From NCBI GenBank assembly GCA_963969595.1, contig OZ018409.1, positions 46,079,282-46,143,281 of the forward strand: a stretch of DNA of 64,000 nt, written 5' to 3'. The DNA is from Neckera pumila (taxonomy: Eukaryota; Streptophyta; Bryopsida; Hypnales; Neckeraceae). Every line of letters starts with the position of its first letter. Positions within the stretch are counted from its first letter, which is position 1. The notes beneath the pieces are model-generated. The model did no database searches and had not been told where the DNA came from. It worked only from the letters and a program-made list of their open reading frames with translations. Shown here piece after piece: positions 62,901-64,000 of this stretch. The position numbers and the translations under genes were made by a program.

Positions 62901-64000
62901 GCAAATAAAAACGCTAATCAGGTTACCAGTCGGATCGAAAACTATGATCGACAATAATATGAAAACATGCTTACTGAATTTTATATGAAACTTGACAGGC
63001 AATGGAACAGTGCATGCAAACAAAATTTGATAATTCTGACAATCATTTAATGGAGATGCCATACATTCCAAATTCCAGAGATGGCCGGGGGCGTCCGCTT
63101 TTCTGTGGCAGTTTTGTGCCTTTTAAGCTTCGGTTTCTTATCTGTCAGAGAGTACTCTCTAGTTTCAATGACGCCATGATTAGAGATTGCAGTGAAGCGA
63201 AATGAAAAAGACGGCAAAAATAGGAAGCGGACGCTCACAAGCATGACCAAACTGATAAACGCAAGATCAATTCTGTGATATATAACAAGAATGTAGGATT
63301 TGAAAAACATAAGTAATGAATACGTCTTACAGTCGGAACTGTGCCTTTTAGTGCATAGGGTAATCAATAGATAACATCTACAGAAGTTTGACACCTTCCT
63401 ACAGTAGCAAAGAAGAAGCAGTAGTGCTACATTATGTTGAAAACAAGTATGACTAAGAAAAATCTACAGCCAAAGCACAATTGAAGATGGTGACAGAAGA
63501 TGCTCACTTATTAATACGCTTGTTGATCCACCGAAGTAAATTTTTAGCAGTGTTCACAGTTCCTCCATCAACGGATTCCAATCCCAACTTTGCAGTAGAA
63601 AACCCTCCGCCAGATGCTAAAACCTCTGGAGGGCCCCAATACAGAGTCGGGTACGTTTGGATGTCAAACCGCGAGCAGAGACCCTTATTTGACTGCCAGG
63701 AAATTACATCGTCAATTCAGAAGGTGTCAACCTTCTGCCAAAGTGGCAGGACAAGCATGGACAATAGCCAATGTCGATCATTCAATAACTAAAAACCATT
63801 CAAAGCATTAACAGACCACATCTAATCTTCTGCACAATCAGGAGATTTTGCAATGAAAGATAGGTTTCCCTGTATTGAGCATAGGCATAAAACTAGGAGA
63901 ACAAGTTTCACCAATAATTTTTAATAAATTGCAGGACAAACGAGCCTATTGATTACCTCTAAACCACAATTCACTTTGGTGACATACACCTCGCCCGCAT
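59968..64000 (-). CDS. QSOX1: Quiescin sulfhydryl oxidase (QSOX), 5' end beyond the window
   Basis: Exons recovered: 63957-64000 (partial), 63508-63692, 62797-62883, 62536-62609, 61880-62003, 61640-61671, 61161-61307, 60664-60730, 59968-60306. They encode the end of the thioredoxin domain (VTKVNCGLE, LCSRFDIQTYPTLYWGPPEV), a linker helix (DVEEATAYAF), the pre-Erv helices (FIQFLHLLERHHPSERCRKG) and the FAD-binding Erv domain with CGLWMLLH, the redox pair CDHC, and LWLWRIHNKV. A third pair, CPAC, and a C-terminal membrane span (LGMAMASCGLVFTICC) follow. QSOX makes disulphides in secretory proteins and reduces oxygen to peroxide in the ER-Golgi lumen. One or more short exons between 62884 and 63507 remain unresolved. 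The intron 60731-61160 starts with GC. The gene symbol is by family, not by proven orthology. Confidence 0.93.

Overview
The window is nuclear DNA of a land plant. Six spliced plant genes can be rebuilt, including a nucleus-encoded photosystem II subunit with a chloroplast transit peptide and an X8/CBM43 callose-binding-type protein. Introns are of ordinary GT-AG type, coding exons are GC-richer than the flanks, and the long intergenic tracts are very AT-rich and full of short non-autonomous DNA transposons. I see no intact retrotransposon, rRNA or CRISPR array. The sequence alone does not fix the species. An expanded, non-grass, possibly seed-free plant genome is my guess only.

Layout. On the plus strand: an EEF1AKMT4/METTL13-like methyltransferase (741-3460, nine exons). 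All other genes are on the minus strand: a GPI-anchor-type X8-domain protein (10190-12894, four exons including a 13-nt microexon); PsbW of photosystem II (23811-24476, two exons); the RNA polymerase I initiation factor RRN3/TIF-IA (41787-44072, two exons, with telo-box motifs upstream); an alpha-type carbonic anhydrase, probably chloroplast-lumenal or secreted (51197-53601, eight exons, possibly an extra 5' exon up to 54045); and a quiescin sulfhydryl oxidase, QSOX (59968 to beyond 64000, 5' end cut off by the window edge). The genes serve unrelated pathways and do not form a cluster.

Between the genes lies a dense layer of small transposons. The most striking is a family whose copies begin TTAA-CCCCTAAAG and end CTTTAGGGG-TTAA, the layout of piggyBac-type elements (TTAA target site, CCC terminus). 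I find nine full or nearly full elements (about 0.93 kb, 0.58 kb and 0.23 kb classes) and at least three decayed fragments. Other families: PIF/Harbinger-like elements (GGGCC termini, TTA duplications), a hAT-like element (8-bp duplication), a 159-bp CACTA miniature, a group with AAGGTA termini, a 354-bp foldback with arms of about 165 nt, a 747-bp inverted-repeat element, and a composite around 31188-33901 with clustered AGTCATT motifs. Several are nested. No transposase gene was recognised, so all would depend on enzymes encoded elsewhere.

The most useful leads are the TTAA family, the X8 microexon, the in-frame RRN3 intron, the QSOX GC-AG intron, and several long inverted repeats able to fold into hairpin RNA.
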